Below are positions 1 to 9,798 of a stretch of DNA of 64,000 nt, in pieces. Under the pieces are notes generated by a model, which saw only the letters and a list, made by a program, of their open reading frames with translations, ran no database searches and was not told where the DNA came from. The DNA is from Agromyces marinus (GTDB lineage: Bacteria > Actinomycetota > Actinomycetes > Actinomycetales > Microbacteriaceae), in assembly GCF_021442325.1 (NCBI RefSeq), contig NZ_CP087879.1, forward strand, positions 2,666,001 to 2,730,000, read 5' to 3'. The number at the start of each line of letters is the position of its first letter. Positions within the stretch are counted from its first letter, which is position 1. Made by a program: the position numbers and the translations under genes.

Positions 1-733
1 GGTCGACCTTCTCGGGCTCGTTCTCGACGACGTCGTTGCCGGCCACGAACGCGGTCGGGAAGGCGACGGTGTCCTCGAAGTCGGAGTTCTGCGCGATCTC
101 GACGAGGTCGGGCACCTGCTCCTTCACGGTCGCGAGCGCGGGATACCAGAAGCCGGCACCCTCGACCTGGCCGGATGCCAGCGCGGAGACGATCGCGGAG
201 GGCTCCATGGGCACGAGCTCGACGTCGTCCTTGGTCATGCCCGCGTCCTCGAGGGCGAGGGTCAGGATCATGTCGCCGGAGGTGCCCTCGGGGACCGCGA
301 CGGTCTTGCCGCGCAGGTCCTCCATGGAGTCGTTGCCCGGTTGGCCGACGACCCGGTCGGACTGGCCGAGGGTGTTCATCGCGATGATCTTCGCCTCGCC
401 GCTCGCCGGCAGCCAGAACGCGCCCGGCCCGATGTAGCCGAAGTCGAGGTCGCCCGTGCCGAGCGCCTGGATCTGCAGGGGTCCGTTGGTGAAGGACGGG
501 GTCTCGACGTCGAGCCCGTACTTCTCCCAGTAGCCCTGGTCGTCCGCGATGGCGAGCAGGCTCGTGCCGTTGAAGTCGGGGATGTACCCGAAGTTCACCC
601 CGATGACGTCGTCGTACTCGCTCTGCGCGGCGGCCGAGTCGCTCGATTCGCCGTCGGAGGCGCATCCGGTCGCGAGGAGGGCGACGGCGGCGCCGACGGC
701 GGCCGTGCCGAGGAGCTTCCTGGAAATTCGCAT
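1..733 (-). CDS. NitT/TauT-type ABC transporter substrate-binding lipoprotein (C-terminus beyond window)
   Basis: This is an extracellular solute-binding lipoprotein, probably for a sulfonate-, nitrate- or pyrimidine-like compound. The start at 733 gives a lipoprotein signal peptide with lipobox L-A-T-G-C at about residues 20-24, followed by a Ser/Asp-rich linker. The mature part shows the SsuA/TauA/NMT1-like pattern: an early FGYIPDF segment, an ADDQGYW helix, then GTGDLDFGYIGPG. About 244 residues lie in the window; the C-terminal part is off the left edge. It lies 67 bp downstream of the ATPase and is the last visible gene of a ROK-permease-ATPase-binding-protein operon. The substrate cannot be read from the sequence. 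Confidence 0.85.
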   Translation of the reverse strand, partial: MRISRKLLGTAAVGAAVALLATGCASDGESSDSAAAQSEYDDVIGVNFGYIPDFNGTSLLAIADDQGYWEKYGLDVETPSFTNGPLQIQALGTGDLDFGYIGPGAFWLPASGEAKIIAMNTLGQSDRVVGQPGNDSMEDLRGKTVAVPEGTSGDMILTLALEDAGMTKDDVELVPMEPSAIVSALASGQVEGAGFWYPALATVKEQVPDLVEIAQNSDFEDTVAFPTAFVAGNDVVENEPEKVD

Positions 734-800
734 GGCTGTGCTTCCCTTCAGTGGGTGTGGGGGTGATTCAGGTGCTGGATGGGTGGGGGCAGGCGCCGCG

Positions 801-1619
801 TCAGTGCGACGTGGCCCCGGCGGCGATGCCGGGTTCCTGGTGGTACACCGCGTGCCAGACGCGGTTGCGCAGCTCCCCGAACTCGGGGCTCAGGCGCACG
901 TCCTCCGTGCGGGGGTACGGGAGGTCCACGTCGATGACGTCGTGGATCCGGCCGGGCCGGGCGGCCATGACGACCACCCGGTTGGCGAGGAACACGGCCT
1001 CGTCGACGTCGTGCGTGATGAACATGACCGTTCGCTTCTCGCGGCTCCACGTGTCGAGCAGCTGCTCCTGCAGCTTCACGCGCGTCAGGGCGTCGAGGGC
1101 GCCGAACGGTTCGTCCATCAGCAGGATCGAGGGGTTCACGGCGTAGGCGCGGGCGATCGCGCACCGCTGCTTCATGCCGCCGGAGAGCATCTTGGGCAGG
1201 GCGTCGGCGAACTGCTGGAGTCCGACCATCTCGATGAAGTGCTCGGCGCGTTCGCGGCGCTCCGACCTCGGCACGCCGTTGATCTTCAGGCCGAACTCGA
1301 CGTTCCTGCGGACCGAGAGCCACGGGAACAGGGCGTACTGCTGGAAGATGACGCCGCGCTCCGGACCGGGGCCCGAGACGGAGCGGCCATCGACGAGCGC
1401 CTCGCCCGAGATGGGCGTCTCGAGCCCGGCGAGCACGTTCATGAGCGTGGACTTGCCGCAGCCCGAGGGCCCGACGACGGTGACGAACTCGTTGTCGGCG
1501 ATGTCGATCGAGACGCGGTCGAGGGCGACGAACTCCTCGCCCTTGAGCGGGAAGGTCTTCGTGACCTCGCGGACGGAGATCTTGGCGGCGGTGGTCGTCG
1601 CGGGGTTCGTGGTGGTCAT
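801..1619 (-). CDS. NitT/TauT-type ABC transporter ATP-binding protein
   Basis: This is the cytoplasmic ATPase that energises the importer. It has 272 residues, normal for SsuB/TauB. Visible motifs are Walker [10 protein letters not shown] (about 50-58), Q-loop FQQY (about 93-96), signature LSGGMKQR (about 145-152), Walker B ILLMDEP (about 165-171) followed by the D-loop, and an H-loop ITHDVDEA near 196. The chosen ATG overlaps the permease stop codon by 4 nt (ATGA), so the two are probably translationally coupled. An upstream in-frame Met (MAGTS) would lie inside the permease gene and is less likely. The family assignment is firm; the transported compound is unknown. Confidence 0.93.
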   Translation of the reverse strand: MTTTNPATTTAAKISVREVTKTFPLKGEEFVALDRVSIDIADNEFVTVVGPSGCGKSTLMNVLAGLETPISGEALVDGRSVSGPGPERGVIFQQYALFPWLSVRRNVEFGLKINGVPRSERRERAEHFIEMVGLQQFADALPKMLSGGMKQRCAIARAYAVNPSILLMDEPFGALDALTRVKLQEQLLDTWSREKRTVMFITHDVDEAVFLANRVVVMAARPGRIHDVIDVDLPYPRTEDVRLSPEFGELRNRVWHAVYHQEPGIAAGATSH

Positions 1620-2503
1620 CGACGTTCCTGCCATCCGGTCAGCTTGGTTTCGGCGAAGAGGAGCAGGCGGTCCATGACGAGGCCGAGGATGCCGATCAGG
1701 ACGATGCCCACGAAGATGGTCGCCAGGTCGTAGTAGATCTGCGCCTCCTGCATCCGTCGCCCGAGGCCCGCCTGTGCGGCGAGCAGCTCCGCGGCGACGA
1801 GCGTGGCCCACGCGGAGCCGAGGCCGACGCGCATGCCGACGAGGATGAACGGCGTCGACGCCGGGACGACGACGCGGGCGAAGATCGTGCCGTCCTTCGC
1901 ACCCAGCACGCGGGCGGCGTTGATCAGCGTCTTGTCGACGCTCACGACGCCCTGGTACGTCGAGATGACGCACGCGAGGAAGGCGGCGAGGAAGATGACC
2001 ACGATCTTCGGGATCTCGCCGATGCCGAGCAGCACGAGCACGAGCGGAAGCAGCGCGAGGGGCGGGATGGTGCGGAAGAACTGGATCCACGGTTCGAACA
2101 GGCCCCGGGCGACGGTGTACCAGCCCATGAGGAAGCCGACCGGGATGGCGGCGGCCGAACCGAGCAGGAAGCCCGCGAGGACGCGGCCGAGGCTCGCGAG
2201 GATGTCCTCCTGGAGGATGCCCGCGTTCCAGAGTTGGACCGCCTTCTCCACGACCTCGGGCGGCGTCGGCAGCTGGAAGCCGTTCAGCGCGAGCAGCCAC
2301 CAGATCGCGATGCCACCGACGATCGAGACGGCGTTCAGGATCAGGAGCTTGGTGCGCGTGCCGATCCGGCGGCGCGCGTTCCGCGCCGGCTTCTGCGGAT
2401 GGGGGCCATCCGCAGGGAGGTTCTCGTGGACGGCCGTCGAGGTCATCGTGAAGGGCTGGATGTCAGCGCGCGAGGGCGCGTTCGCCATGCGGACCTCGGT
2501 CAT
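1616..2503 (-). CDS. NitT/TauT-type ABC transporter permease
   Basis: This is the inner-membrane channel subunit of the importer (SsuC/TauC family), 295 residues. A charged cytoplasmic N-terminus of about 45 residues ([14 protein letters not shown]) is followed by about six hydrophobic segments. The EAA loop that contacts the ATPase is visible as [25 protein letters not shown] sequence around residues 185-205. The start at 2503 follows a GGGGGA stretch; the Met codons seven, twenty or so residues further in are alternatives. It begins 37 bp after the ROK regulator gene ends, and its stop overlaps the ATPase start, which supports one operon. Confidence 0.9.
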   Translation of the reverse strand: MTEVRMANAPSRADIQPFTMTSTAVHENLPADGPHPQKPARNARRRIGTRTKLLILNAVSIVGGIAIWWLLALNGFQLPTPPEVVEKAVQLWNAGILQEDILASLGRVLAGFLLGSAAAIPVGFLMGWYTVARGLFEPWIQFFRTIPPLALLPLVLVLLGIGEIPKIVVIFLAAFLACVISTYQGVVSVDKTLINAARVLGAKDGTIFARVVVPASTPFILVGMRVGLGSAWATLVAAELLAAQAGLGRRMQEAQIYYDLATIFVGIVLIGILGLVMDRLLLFAETKLTGWQERR

Positions 2504-2540
2504 GGCCGTCCCCCGGTTCGGAGGCGGGCGGGTTGGGCGT

Positions 2541-3776
2541 TCACAGTGCGCTCCTTTGCTGCTGTGGTGCGTGCTCGACGGACGACGTGGGGTCGGGGTA
2601 GCCGGCGAGGAGAGGGGACTGGTGGAAGATCGCCGCGATCGCACCGAGCGCGCCGTCGCTGTCGCGGAGCTGGGCCGCGCGCACGATGTGCGGCTGGTCC
2701 GAGGGGATCGAGTAGAGCTCGTAGCGGAGGGTCGCCGCGGCCTGTTCGACGAGCACGGGCGCCACGTGGACGATCTCGCCGCCGATGACCACCTCGCGAG
2801 GGTTCAGGGTCATCGCCGCCGCGCCCAGGACGCGGCCCACGGCGGCGCCGACCGTGCGGAGCACCGCATCGACCACGGGGTCGCCCTTCCGGACGGCCGT
2901 CGCGATATCGTCGAGCGTCTCGATGTCCGCGCCCGCTTCCCGGCAGGCGCGGAGCACTGCCGACACCGACGCGATCGTCTCCAGGCACCCCCGCTTCCCG
3001 CAGCGGCACGGCGCGCCCGTCGGATCCGCCGTGACGTGGCCGAGTTCGCCGGCGAAGCCACGGGATCCGGCGACGAGGCGGCCATTGACGACGAGCCCGC
3101 CCCCGACGCCGTCCGACAGGCGGAGGTAGATGAGGTTCTCGACCGCGTCGGGGCGCTGGATCGCCTCGGCGAGCGCGGCGAGTCGGGTGTTGTTGTCGAC
3201 GACGACGGGCGCGCCGAACCGCTCGGAGAATGCGGTGTCGACGCCTTCGGGCGAGAGCTGCTTCTTCCAGCTGACGGCGGGGAACCCCTGGCGCGCGCTC
3301 GTGTACGGGCCGGGCACGCCGATCCCGACCGACTGCAGCGCGCCGAAGTGCACACCGGTGTCGCGGCTGAGTCGATCGATGAGCTCGAACGCCCTGGTGA
3401 GCCGGTCCGTCCACGGGGTGTCGTCGGCGTACCGTTCGAGGCCCTGCGCGATGACCTCGTGCGATGCGTCGGCGACGACGACGTGAACGCGGCGGTGGCC
3501 GAAGTCGACCCCGAGGAACTGGCCCGAGGCCGGGTCCAGGGCGAGCCGCTCGGCCGGACGCCCCGACCCCGCGCGGGTCGCGGCATCCGTGTCGGCGACG
3601 ATGATCGCCCCCCGCCGCAGGAGGTTCGCGGTGATCTCGGAGAGGGTCGTGCGGCTGAGACCGACGCGCTTGGCGAGCTCACCGCGGCTCAGTGCGCCGT
3701 GGGCGCGGAGTGCGGCGAGCACACGCTCCTCATGGGTCCTCCTCACGAGGGCGTGTACTCCGGTCGTCGATGACAT
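2541..3776 (-). CDS. ROK-family transcriptional regulator
   Basis: This is a DNA-binding regulator of the NagC/XylR type, 411 residues. A winged HTH spans about residues 16-60 ([21 protein letters not shown]). The ROK domain follows, with the glucokinase-like loop GVGGGL (about 223-228), His247 in GELGHV, and the zinc-binding C-x-C-G-x(2)-G-C motif at 257-264 (CRCGKRGC). ROK repressors usually sense sugars or sugar phosphates. It is the first gene of the importer operon and is divergent from the GH43-like gene, so it probably controls both. A perfect inverted repeat lies 20 bp upstream of its start. Pairing a ROK protein with a NitT/TauT-type importer is unusual. Confidence 0.92.
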   Translation of the reverse strand: MSSTTGVHALVRRTHEERVLAALRAHGALSRGELAKRVGLSRTTLSEITANLLRRGAIIVADTDAATRAGSGRPAERLALDPASGQFLGVDFGHRRVHVVVADASHEVIAQGLERYADDTPWTDRLTRAFELIDRLSRDTGVHFGALQSVGIGVPGPYTSARQGFPAVSWKKQLSPEGVDTAFSERFGAPVVVDNNTRLAALAEAIQRPDAVENLIYLRLSDGVGGGLVVNGRLVAGSRGFAGELGHVTADPTGAPCRCGKRGCLETIASVSAVLRACREAGADIETLDDIATAVRKGDPVVDAVLRTVGAAVGRVLGAAAMTLNPREVVIGGEIVHVAPVLVEQAAATLRYELYSIPSDQPHIVRAAQLRDSDGALGAIAAIFHQSPLLAGYPDPTSSVEHAPQQQRSAL

Positions 3777-3795
3777 GCCAGCAAGAATCTCAACC

Positions 3796-3808
3796 CGGAA
3801 TTATTCCG
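3796..3808. promoter_or_regulatory. Inverted repeat, candidate ROK operator
   Basis: CGGAAT-T-ATTCCG is a perfect 6-1-6 palindrome in the 225-bp divergent region, 20 bp upstream of the ROK start. A second, looser CGGAA...TTCCG pair sits at 3873-3889, nearer the GH43 start. Placement and symmetry suggest an autoregulatory operator; binding is inferred. Confidence 0.5.
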
Positions 3809-4001
3809 TCAATGACTCGACAGAAAAACTTCCCGGATGCGTCAGACCGTCGTCAGAACCGGGCGAGGGATCCGGAACCGATCATTCCGTCGGTGTCTTG
3901 ACGGAGGAATCCGCTCTCCGTAGCGTCCGTCGGCATGGGTCGACCAGACCCGTCGGCTCGTCGATCCGGCGAACCGGCATCCCGATGAAGGAGCTTCGAC
4001 G

Positions 4002-5330
4002 ATGAACAGATCCGAAACCGGGGCAGGCCTCGGCCGGCGGGCATTCCTGGCCGGGGTCGGCGGCGCCGTCGCCGCGGCGGCCCTGCCCGCCGCCGCGCAC
4101 GCCTCGCCCGTCGAGCGCGCGGCAGCTGCGGCCTTCCCTCCGAATTGGCCCGACCCGCAGCCCTACGGCCTCGCCGATACGCGAGAGGACCTCTGGCCAC
4201 GCGACGACAACTCGTTCATCCTCCCGCTCGAGCGCCGGCCGCGTGACCCGGAGGGTCGTCACGTCTGGATGCGGGATACCTACGTCAATCACTTCGTCGT
4301 CGACGGGCGCCCCCTCTACGTCGCGACCGGGACCACTCGTGTACCCGAACTGGATCGGGCCGCCCCGTGGAACGACGGCATCTTCATCTGGACGTCGCCG
4401 TCGCTGCGTGGGCCGTGGCGACTGGTCGACACGACCGGGATCCGTCCGGACGCCGAGCGCGGCAAGGTCTGGTCGCCGGAGTTCGTCGACGAGAACACGG
4501 CCGGACGAACCGTCGTCGCGCCGTGGCAGGAGTACTGGTACGACCAGAGGTTCGGCAAGCGCGGGCAGGTCTGGGCGCCCGAGGTGCACTACTTCCGCGA
4601 CACGTGGTACATCGTCGCCTGCATGGGCGACCACTCGCAGAAGGTCGGCTCGTTCATGCTCGTGAGCGAAGGCGGCATCGAGGGCCCCTACCGCGTGGTC
4701 GAGGGCAACCTCGAGAAGCCGTTCGGCGACCCGTTCGTCGGCGGACCGGCCTTCATCGCACCCGGCGCCTATCACCACATCGACGGGAGCATGTACACCG
4801 AGGGCGACGCCGCCTGGCTCGTGCTGCACAACGACGAGTTCGCGCGGTTCCGAGACGACATGGAGGACATCGTTCCGACGACGGGCCTCCCGACGTTCCG
4901 ACAGACGCCGTACTCCCCCGAGCCATACCTCGAGGGCGCGTACGTCTACAGGTACGGCGGCAAGTACTTCCTCCTGCACGCGGCCTGGGATCGCACGTCC
5001 GTCGCTTCCGACGGCAGCGTGCGCTACGCGTACGACCCGCCCGCGCCGGGACGGACGCAGTATCAGTACGACGCCGTCGTCGCGGTCTCGGACACGTTCG
5101 AGGGCCCGTACTCGCCGCGCTGGACCTCGGGTGTCGGCGCCGGGCACAACAACTGCTTCACGGATCACGGCGGCAAGCCCTGGGCGACGTTCTTCCGGAA
5201 TCCCAACGCAGGGTACTGGTCGGATCCGTCGCGCCTCGACGAGTCCGCCGTTCCCGGCGTGGTGCGGATGGAGTGGACCGGGCCCGAGGGCGAGCGGCTC
5301 TACGTGCAGCGCCGGCCGGGGCGCGCCTGA
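4002..5330 (+). CDS. Tat-exported glycoside hydrolase family 43-like protein
   Basis: This is a secreted five-bladed beta-propeller hydrolase candidate of 442 residues; GH43 enzymes release arabinose or xylose from plant polysaccharides. The N-terminus carries a twin-arginine signal (GRRAFLAG at about 11-18, then an Ala-rich core ending near AHAS). Propeller-like repeats follow, including MRDTYVNHFVVDGRPLYVAT (candidate catalytic base Asp), WAPEVHYFRDTWYIV, and LEGAYVYRYGGKYFLLHA near residue 310, which has the GH43 general-acid Glu context (E-G-x-Y-V-Y). GAAGGAG lies 9 nt before the ATG. It is divergent from the ROK regulator. The exact substrate is unknown. Confidence 0.8.
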   Translation: MNRSETGAGLGRRAFLAGVGGAVAAAALPAAAHASPVERAAAAAFPPNWPDPQPYGLADTREDLWPRDDNSFILPLERRPRDPEGRHVWMRDTYVNHFVVDGRPLYVATGTTRVPELDRAAPWNDGIFIWTSPSLRGPWRLVDTTGIRPDAERGKVWSPEFVDENTAGRTVVAPWQEYWYDQRFGKRGQVWAPEVHYFRDTWYIVACMGDHSQKVGSFMLVSEGGIEGPYRVVEGNLEKPFGDPFVGGPAFIAPGAYHHIDGSMYTEGDAAWLVLHNDEFARFRDDMEDIVPTTGLPTFRQTPYSPEPYLEGAYVYRYGGKYFLLHAAWDRTSVASDGSVRYAYDPPAPGRTQYQYDAVVAVSDTFEGPYSPRWTSGVGAGHNNCFTDHGGKPWATFFRNPNAGYWSDPSRLDESAVPGVVRMEWTGPEGERLYVQRRPGRA

Positions 5331-5354
5331 GTCGCGCCCCACGCCGCGGTCGGC

Positions 5355-6278
5355 TCAGGCCCCCACCGCGGTCCGCGCCTCCTCGGGGGTCGCGAGCCCG
5401 GCCATCGAGGTGACCGTGCCGGGCGGGGCGTCGGCGATCCGCGTCGCGGCGAGCGCGGCGAGGCGGCCCGTCGCGAGCGACTGGCCGTCGCCCGATGCAG
5501 TGGCGGATGCCGCGGTGCGCCGGTTCACGGCCGTGACGCGCCAACGGCTCGATCCGGTGGGAGGCGCGTGCCGGACGATCCCGGCGCCCGCGCGGCCGAG
5601 GCGCGCTGCGAGGGCGAGGGCGGCCGTGGAGGCTCGGCCCGTGACGGCGAAGTAGCTGCGGATCCGGATGCCGCGGTCGCCGCCGATCAGGACGTGGTCC
5701 GGGAAGTCCGCGCGCAGGTAGGTGCGCCTGCCGCCGTCCGGTTCGGCGAAGCTCCGGCGTTCGCGCAGGTTCGGGACGCGTGCGCCCTCGACGGGCGCGT
5801 GCACGTCGGTTCCGAGCAGGCCGATGGTCCAGTCGACGGCGGCGGCGCCGTGCTCCTCGCCGGATCCGAGGAGCACGGCGACGTCGATCTCGTCGCCCGC
5901 CCGGCGCTCGAGCCCGTCGACGAGGATCGTGCTGAGGCCCGGAGCGAGACCCGCGCCGAGGACGATCCGGGAGCGCGCGTCGGCTGCGGCCCGCAGCTGC
6001 TCGAGGTATGCGCCGGACGGGGAGATGTCGACGAACGCGGTCGGGCCGACGGCGTCGGCGAATCGCGGGTCCTCGATGCCCGTGGCGTTCACGACGACCT
6101 CGTGAGCCGCCGCGGCGCGGGCGAGGTCGCCCCAGCCCGTGTCGGTGGCGAGGTCGATGCGCGCATCCGGGTCGTTCGATGCGCGGGATGCCTCGGTGAC
6201 CTGGATTCCGGCGGAGCGGAAGGCGTCGGCCGTCGACCGCCCCACGGCGCCGCGGGCCCCGAGCACGAGCGCCCTCAT
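5355..6278 (-). CDS. NAD(P)-dependent saccharopine dehydrogenase-like oxidoreductase
   Basis: This is a 307-residue Rossmann-fold protein. The N-terminus MRALVLGARGAVGRSTADAF has the dinucleotide-binding Gly pattern (G-A-R-G-A-V-G), followed by VVNATGIEDP and GAGLAPGLS segments typical of saccharopine-dehydrogenase/SDR-like enzymes annotated as NAD(P)H-binding. The start at 6278 faces the divergent TetR gene across 133 bp. The reaction is not identifiable. The neighbouring TetR probably represses it through the repeats between them. Confidence 0.72.
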   Translation of the reverse strand: MRALVLGARGAVGRSTADAFRSAGIQVTEASRASNDPDARIDLATDTGWGDLARAAAAHEVVVNATGIEDPRFADAVGPTAFVDISPSGAYLEQLRAAADARSRIVLGAGLAPGLSTILVDGLERRAGDEIDVAVLLGSGEEHGAAAVDWTIGLLGTDVHAPVEGARVPNLRERRSFAEPDGGRRTYLRADFPDHVLIGGDRGIRIRSYFAVTGRASTAALALAARLGRAGAGIVRHAPPTGSSRWRVTAVNRRTAASATASGDGQSLATGRLAALAATRIADAPPGTVTSMAGLATPEEARTAVGA

Positions 6279-6331
6279 CGTGCGGCCCGCGTCGTGGTGC
6301 TGGCGTGCGGCGTGGTGTCCATCGGCGATCT

Positions 6332-6391
6332 CCAAACGTTCGGTTGGCTCGAGCGTGCCACCGACCGCCGGGAATTGCAAACGAGTGTTTG
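6332..6391. promoter_or_regulatory. TetR operator candidates in divergent region
   Basis: A perfect inverted repeat CAAAC-GAGT-GTTTG lies at 6378-6391, 20 bp before the TetR start. A related imperfect palindrome CCAAACGTTCGGTTGG lies at 6332-6347, nearer the oxidoreductase start. Two related half-site pairs facing two divergent genes suggest joint control; this is inferred from position only. Confidence 0.5.
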
Positions 6392-6411
6392 GGAATTGGT
6401 ATCCTCGGATC

Positions 6412-7008
6412 ATGGCCTGGGACACCGACGCGACCAAGCGCAAGCTCCTCGAGGCCGGGGCCCGGCAGTTCGCCGCCCACGGCCTCGCGGGCGCGCGCAT
6501 GGACGCGATCGGCCGTGACGCGGGCGTGAACAAGGAGCGCGTCTACCGGTACTTCGGCGACAAGGCGCGGTTCTTCGACGAGGTCCTCGCGGTCGAGCTC
6601 GGCGACCTCGTCGACGGACTCGTGCTGCGCACCACCGGCCCGAGCGGCGTCGGCGAGGTGGCCGGTGCGCTCTACGACCGGTATCGCGCGCGACCCGAAC
6701 TCCCGCGCCTGCTGGCGTGGGAGAGCCTCGAACTGCCCGCCCCGGTCGGCCTCGAGCGGCGCTGCGACCTGTGCGCCGGCATCACCGAGCAGATCCGCGC
6801 GACGCTCGGCATCGACCGGGCCGCCGCAGAAGACCTCGTGATCGCCACGATCTCGCTCGCCACGGCGGCGTGGACCCTCTCGCACGTCGCAGCGACGGTG
6901 CGCTCGAGCCCCGCCGAATCGCACGAGGCACGCCGCGCGGCCATCGTCGCCGAGGTCACCACGCTCGCGACGGCGGCAGCGACCGCTCGTCCGGCCGGCG
7001 CGGCCTGA
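6412..7008 (+). CDS. TetR-family transcriptional regulator
   Basis: This is a 198-residue repressor. The N-terminal HTH spans about residues 8-55 (KLLEAGARQFAAHGLAGARMDAIGRDAGVNKERVYRYFGDKARFF), a canonical TetR helix-turn-helix ending in the F-x-x-K region. The C-terminal ligand-binding part is all-helical and Ala-rich. It is divergent from the saccharopine dehydrogenase-like oxidoreductase, with inverted repeats between, so it probably regulates itself and that gene. The ligand is unknown. Confidence 0.92.
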   Translation: MAWDTDATKRKLLEAGARQFAAHGLAGARMDAIGRDAGVNKERVYRYFGDKARFFDEVLAVELGDLVDGLVLRTTGPSGVGEVAGALYDRYRARPELPRLLAWESLELPAPVGLERRCDLCAGITEQIRATLGIDRAAAEDLVIATISLATAAWTLSHVAATVRSSPAESHEARRAAIVAEVTTLATAAATARPAGAA

Positions 7009-7035
7009 CCCGGGCGCGAGCGCAGCGGCATCCGC

Positions 7036-8259
7036 TCAGGGTCCGCCGCCGCCGCCCCCGTCACCACCGCCGCCGCCGTCGAAGCCGCCTCCGAACCCGC
7101 CGTCCAGGCCCCCGCCCCCGCCGTCGAACCCCCCGCCGAATCCGCCGTCGAGGCCCCCGTCGCCGGCGTACCATCCGCCCGTCACGCCGCGATGGTCGAA
7201 GTAGCCCTGTTCGCCCATGACCTTGTACTCGTCGAGCAGCGGCACGCCGAACCGGCCCGCGGCGTCGCCCGCGCCGATGGTGATCGGCTGCGCGAGCGCG
7301 ACCGCGGCGACCGCGAGGCAGGTCGCGACGCGGTCCGCGGCCCACCCGTCGGCCGTCGCGTACCACCGCTGCGGATCGGCGCGCGAACCGAGCGCGACCA
7401 GGCTGCGGCGGATCAGGTCGGGCTGGTCGAAGAGCACCGCCCACGGCAGCGCCTCGGCTGCGACCCGCGGGTCGCGGACATCCGCTCCGGCGAGTTCGTC
7501 GCGCCACAGGGCCGCGCGACGTCGGAGCTCGAGCCCCGCCGCATTGAGCGGGATCCACCGGGGCAGGAACGCGCGCACGGCGAGCGCGAGGAGCCCGATG
7601 ACGATCGCGATCCACGCGATCGAGTCGGCGCCGGTGTCGCCGAAGATCGCGCCGACCAGGCCCCCGACGACCGCGACGGTCCCACCGACCGTGGCCGCGC
7701 GGAACCGCCTGGACGGGCGCGGCTCGCGGTAGGCCGCGGCCGCTTCGAGGAACCGGCGATGCGTCGCCGCGAGGAGCGAGCCGTTGCGCGCCACGACGCG
7801 GTCCGCGGCGATGCTCGCGCCGTGCGCGACGACCTCGGTGCCGCCCGTGAGCCCGGGGCTGAACACCGAGATGAGCAGGTCGGCGGTCTCGTCGGTCTCG
7901 TCGCGCGCGTGGGCCGCGGGCACGTCCGCGGCGTACACGAGCCGGATGTCGCGCGGCGATCCGTCGCCGGAGCCGTTCCTGCGGTCCTCGATCGTGATCG
8001 CCCCGGCGAGCGCGAGCTCCATGATCGTCGCCGCCAGCCACCGGTTCGAGGCGCGCCCCGACACGAACCCGACCGCGAGCAGCCCCGCGGTGCGGGGATC
8101 GGTCAGCGACGGCACGGGGTCGCCCGCCGGCCGCTGGAGCCAGGCGACGATGAGCGAGCCGACCGAGGACGCCGCGACGAGCGATGCCGCGAGGGCGACG
8201 AGGGGAAGGAAGGCGACCGCGAGTCCGCTTCCACCAGATGAAGCAGCAGCGAGTTCCAT
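7036..8259 (-). CDS. Membrane protein with Gly-rich C-terminal tail (DUF2207/TIGR04222-like)
   Basis: This protein has 407 residues. The first hydrophobic segment (about 10-35, SGLAVAFLPLVALAASLVAAS) is followed by a domain with RASNRWLAATIMELALAGAITIEDR, a motif of the cytoplasmic part of DUF2207-like membrane proteins. A central hydrophobic pair (VGGLVGAIF / IAIVIGLLALAVRAF) follows, then a domain around EALPWAVLFDQPDLIRRSL, and a last hydrophobic segment. The C-terminal 50 or so residues are almost only Gly, Asp and Phe (GGGFDGGGGG repeats), which is typical for this family. The function is unknown. It is 27 bp from the convergent TetR stop. Confidence 0.72.
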   Translation of the reverse strand: MELAAASSGGSGLAVAFLPLVALAASLVAASSVGSLIVAWLQRPAGDPVPSLTDPRTAGLLAVGFVSGRASNRWLAATIMELALAGAITIEDRRNGSGDGSPRDIRLVYAADVPAAHARDETDETADLLISVFSPGLTGGTEVVAHGASIAADRVVARNGSLLAATHRRFLEAAAAYREPRPSRRFRAATVGGTVAVVGGLVGAIFGDTGADSIAWIAIVIGLLALAVRAFLPRWIPLNAAGLELRRRAALWRDELAGADVRDPRVAAEALPWAVLFDQPDLIRRSLVALGSRADPQRWYATADGWAADRVATCLAVAAVALAQPITIGAGDAAGRFGVPLLDEYKVMGEQGYFDHRGVTGGWYAGDGGLDGGFGGGFDGGGGGLDGGFGGGFDGGGGGDGGGGGGP

Positions 8260-8405
8260 GCGTGCATCCCGCCTCGGCGCGACAGGGCGTGCCCCTGGAC
8301 CGCACGATACTCCCCGCCGCCCGTCTGCGGCAGACCCCAGTGCGCGCGTTCCGGTGCGCGGCGCGGCGCGGCGCGGTGCGCGCCGGCGGTGGCGGATGCC
8401 GCGGC

Positions 8406-9776
8406 TCAGCGCCCGGCGACGAGGTCCGCGATGCGCGCGACGGGCGAGGTCGTCGCCCGCCCCCGCAGTTCGGCGCGGTCGGCGGCGTGGTACGCGGTGT
8501 AGATGGCCTGCACGGCGAGCCAGCGGAGGGGCTCGACCTCCCAACGCTTCGCGCGGTGGTTCACCCACGGCAGGCGCGTGAGGTCGGTGTCGCGGCCGAG
8601 CACGAGGTCGCGCAGGGTGCGCCCGGCGAGGTTGGTCGCGGTGACGCCCGTTCCGACGTAGCCGCCCGCCCAGCCGAGACCTGTCGCGCGGTCGTGCCCG
8701 ACGGTCGCGGCCCAGTCGCGCGGCACGCCGAGCACGCCCGCCCAGGCGTGTTCGATCGCGGCATCCGCCGCCACCGGGAAGAACCGACGCAGCAGCGCGG
8801 CCAGGCTCTCGATGGTGCGGTCCTGGGTCGCCCCGTCGACGTCGACGCGCGAGCCGTAGCGGTAGGGCACGCCGCGCCCGCCGAACGCGATGCGGTCGTC
8901 GGCGGTGCGCTGGGCGTACATGTAGACGTGCGCGAAGTCGCCGAGGGTCTCGCGGCCGGTCCAGCCGATCTGGTCCCAGACGGATGCCGCGAGCGGCTCG
9001 GTCACGATCATCGACGAGTTCATGGGCAGCCACGTGCGGTGCTCGCCGGCCAGGTTCGGCGTGAAGCCCTCGGTCGCGCGGAGCACGTGCGCCGCGCGCA
9101 CGGTGCCGTGCTCGGTGCGCGCCTCGCCGGGCACGATCTCGGTGACCCGCGTGCCCTCGTAGACGGCGACGCCGAGTCGCTCGACGGTCGCCGCGAGCCC
9201 GAGGGCGAGCTTCGCGGGGTGCAGCCTGGCGCAGTGCGGATGCCACAGGCCGCCGAGCACGCCGGCGACGTCGATGCGGGCCGCGGTCTCGCGGCCGTCG
9301 AGTTCGACGGTGTCGGTCGCGGGCCACTCGCGTTCGGCGGCGGCTGCGGCGCGCAGGCGCGCGAGCTGGGCGGGCGCGGTCGCGATCTCGAGTTCGCCGC
9401 CCTTGTGGATGCCGGCGTCGATGCCCTCGGCGTCCGCGACGCGGATGACCTCGTCGACGGTCTCGTTGAGCGCGCGCTGCTGGGCGATCGCGGCGTCGCG
9501 CCCGTGGCTCTTCGCATACTGTTCGCGGCCGCCCGTGACCGAGTTGGTGAGCCATCCGCCGTTGCGCCCGGAGGCGCCGAACCCGGCGAAGCGCTGCTCG
9601 AGCACGGCGATGCGCAGGTCGGGCTGGTCGCGCTTGAGGTAGTACGCCGCCCAGAGGCCGGTGTAGCCGCCGCCGACGATCGCGACGTCGACGTCGAGGT
9701 CGCCCGCGAGCGACGGCCGCTCGGCGGGCACGCCGACCTGCTGCATCCAGAACGAGACCCCGCCGTTGGCGACCAT
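8406..9776 (-). CDS. FAD-dependent oxidoreductase (DAO/PuuB-like)
   Basis: This is a flavoenzyme of 456 residues, probably oxidising an amine or amino-acid derivative (gamma-glutamylputrescine oxidase-like). The FAD-binding Rossmann motif VAIVGGGYTGLWAAYYL lies at about 24-40, followed by LEQRFAGFGASGRNGGW, the DAO-family signature. A late VGTGVTATNLAGR segment fits the second FAD contact. The start at 9776 is chosen because AAAGGAG lies 6 nt upstream; a Met seven codons earlier would overlap this Shine-Dalgarno. It is divergent from a TetR gene with an operator-like palindrome between. Confidence 0.88.
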   Translation of the reverse strand: MVANGGVSFWMQQVGVPAERPSLAGDLDVDVAIVGGGYTGLWAAYYLKRDQPDLRIAVLEQRFAGFGASGRNGGWLTNSVTGGREQYAKSHGRDAAIAQQRALNETVDEVIRVADAEGIDAGIHKGGELEIATAPAQLARLRAAAAAEREWPATDTVELDGRETAARIDVAGVLGGLWHPHCARLHPAKLALGLAATVERLGVAVYEGTRVTEIVPGEARTEHGTVRAAHVLRATEGFTPNLAGEHRTWLPMNSSMIVTEPLAASVWDQIGWTGRETLGDFAHVYMYAQRTADDRIAFGGRGVPYRYGSRVDVDGATQDRTIESLAALLRRFFPVAADAAIEHAWAGVLGVPRDWAATVGHDRATGLGWAGGYVGTGVTATNLAGRTLRDLVLGRDTDLTRLPWVNHRAKRWEVEPLRWLAVQAIYTAYHAADRAELRGRATTSPVARIADLVAGR

Positions 9777-9798
9777 TCGCACTCCTTTGTGAAACACT

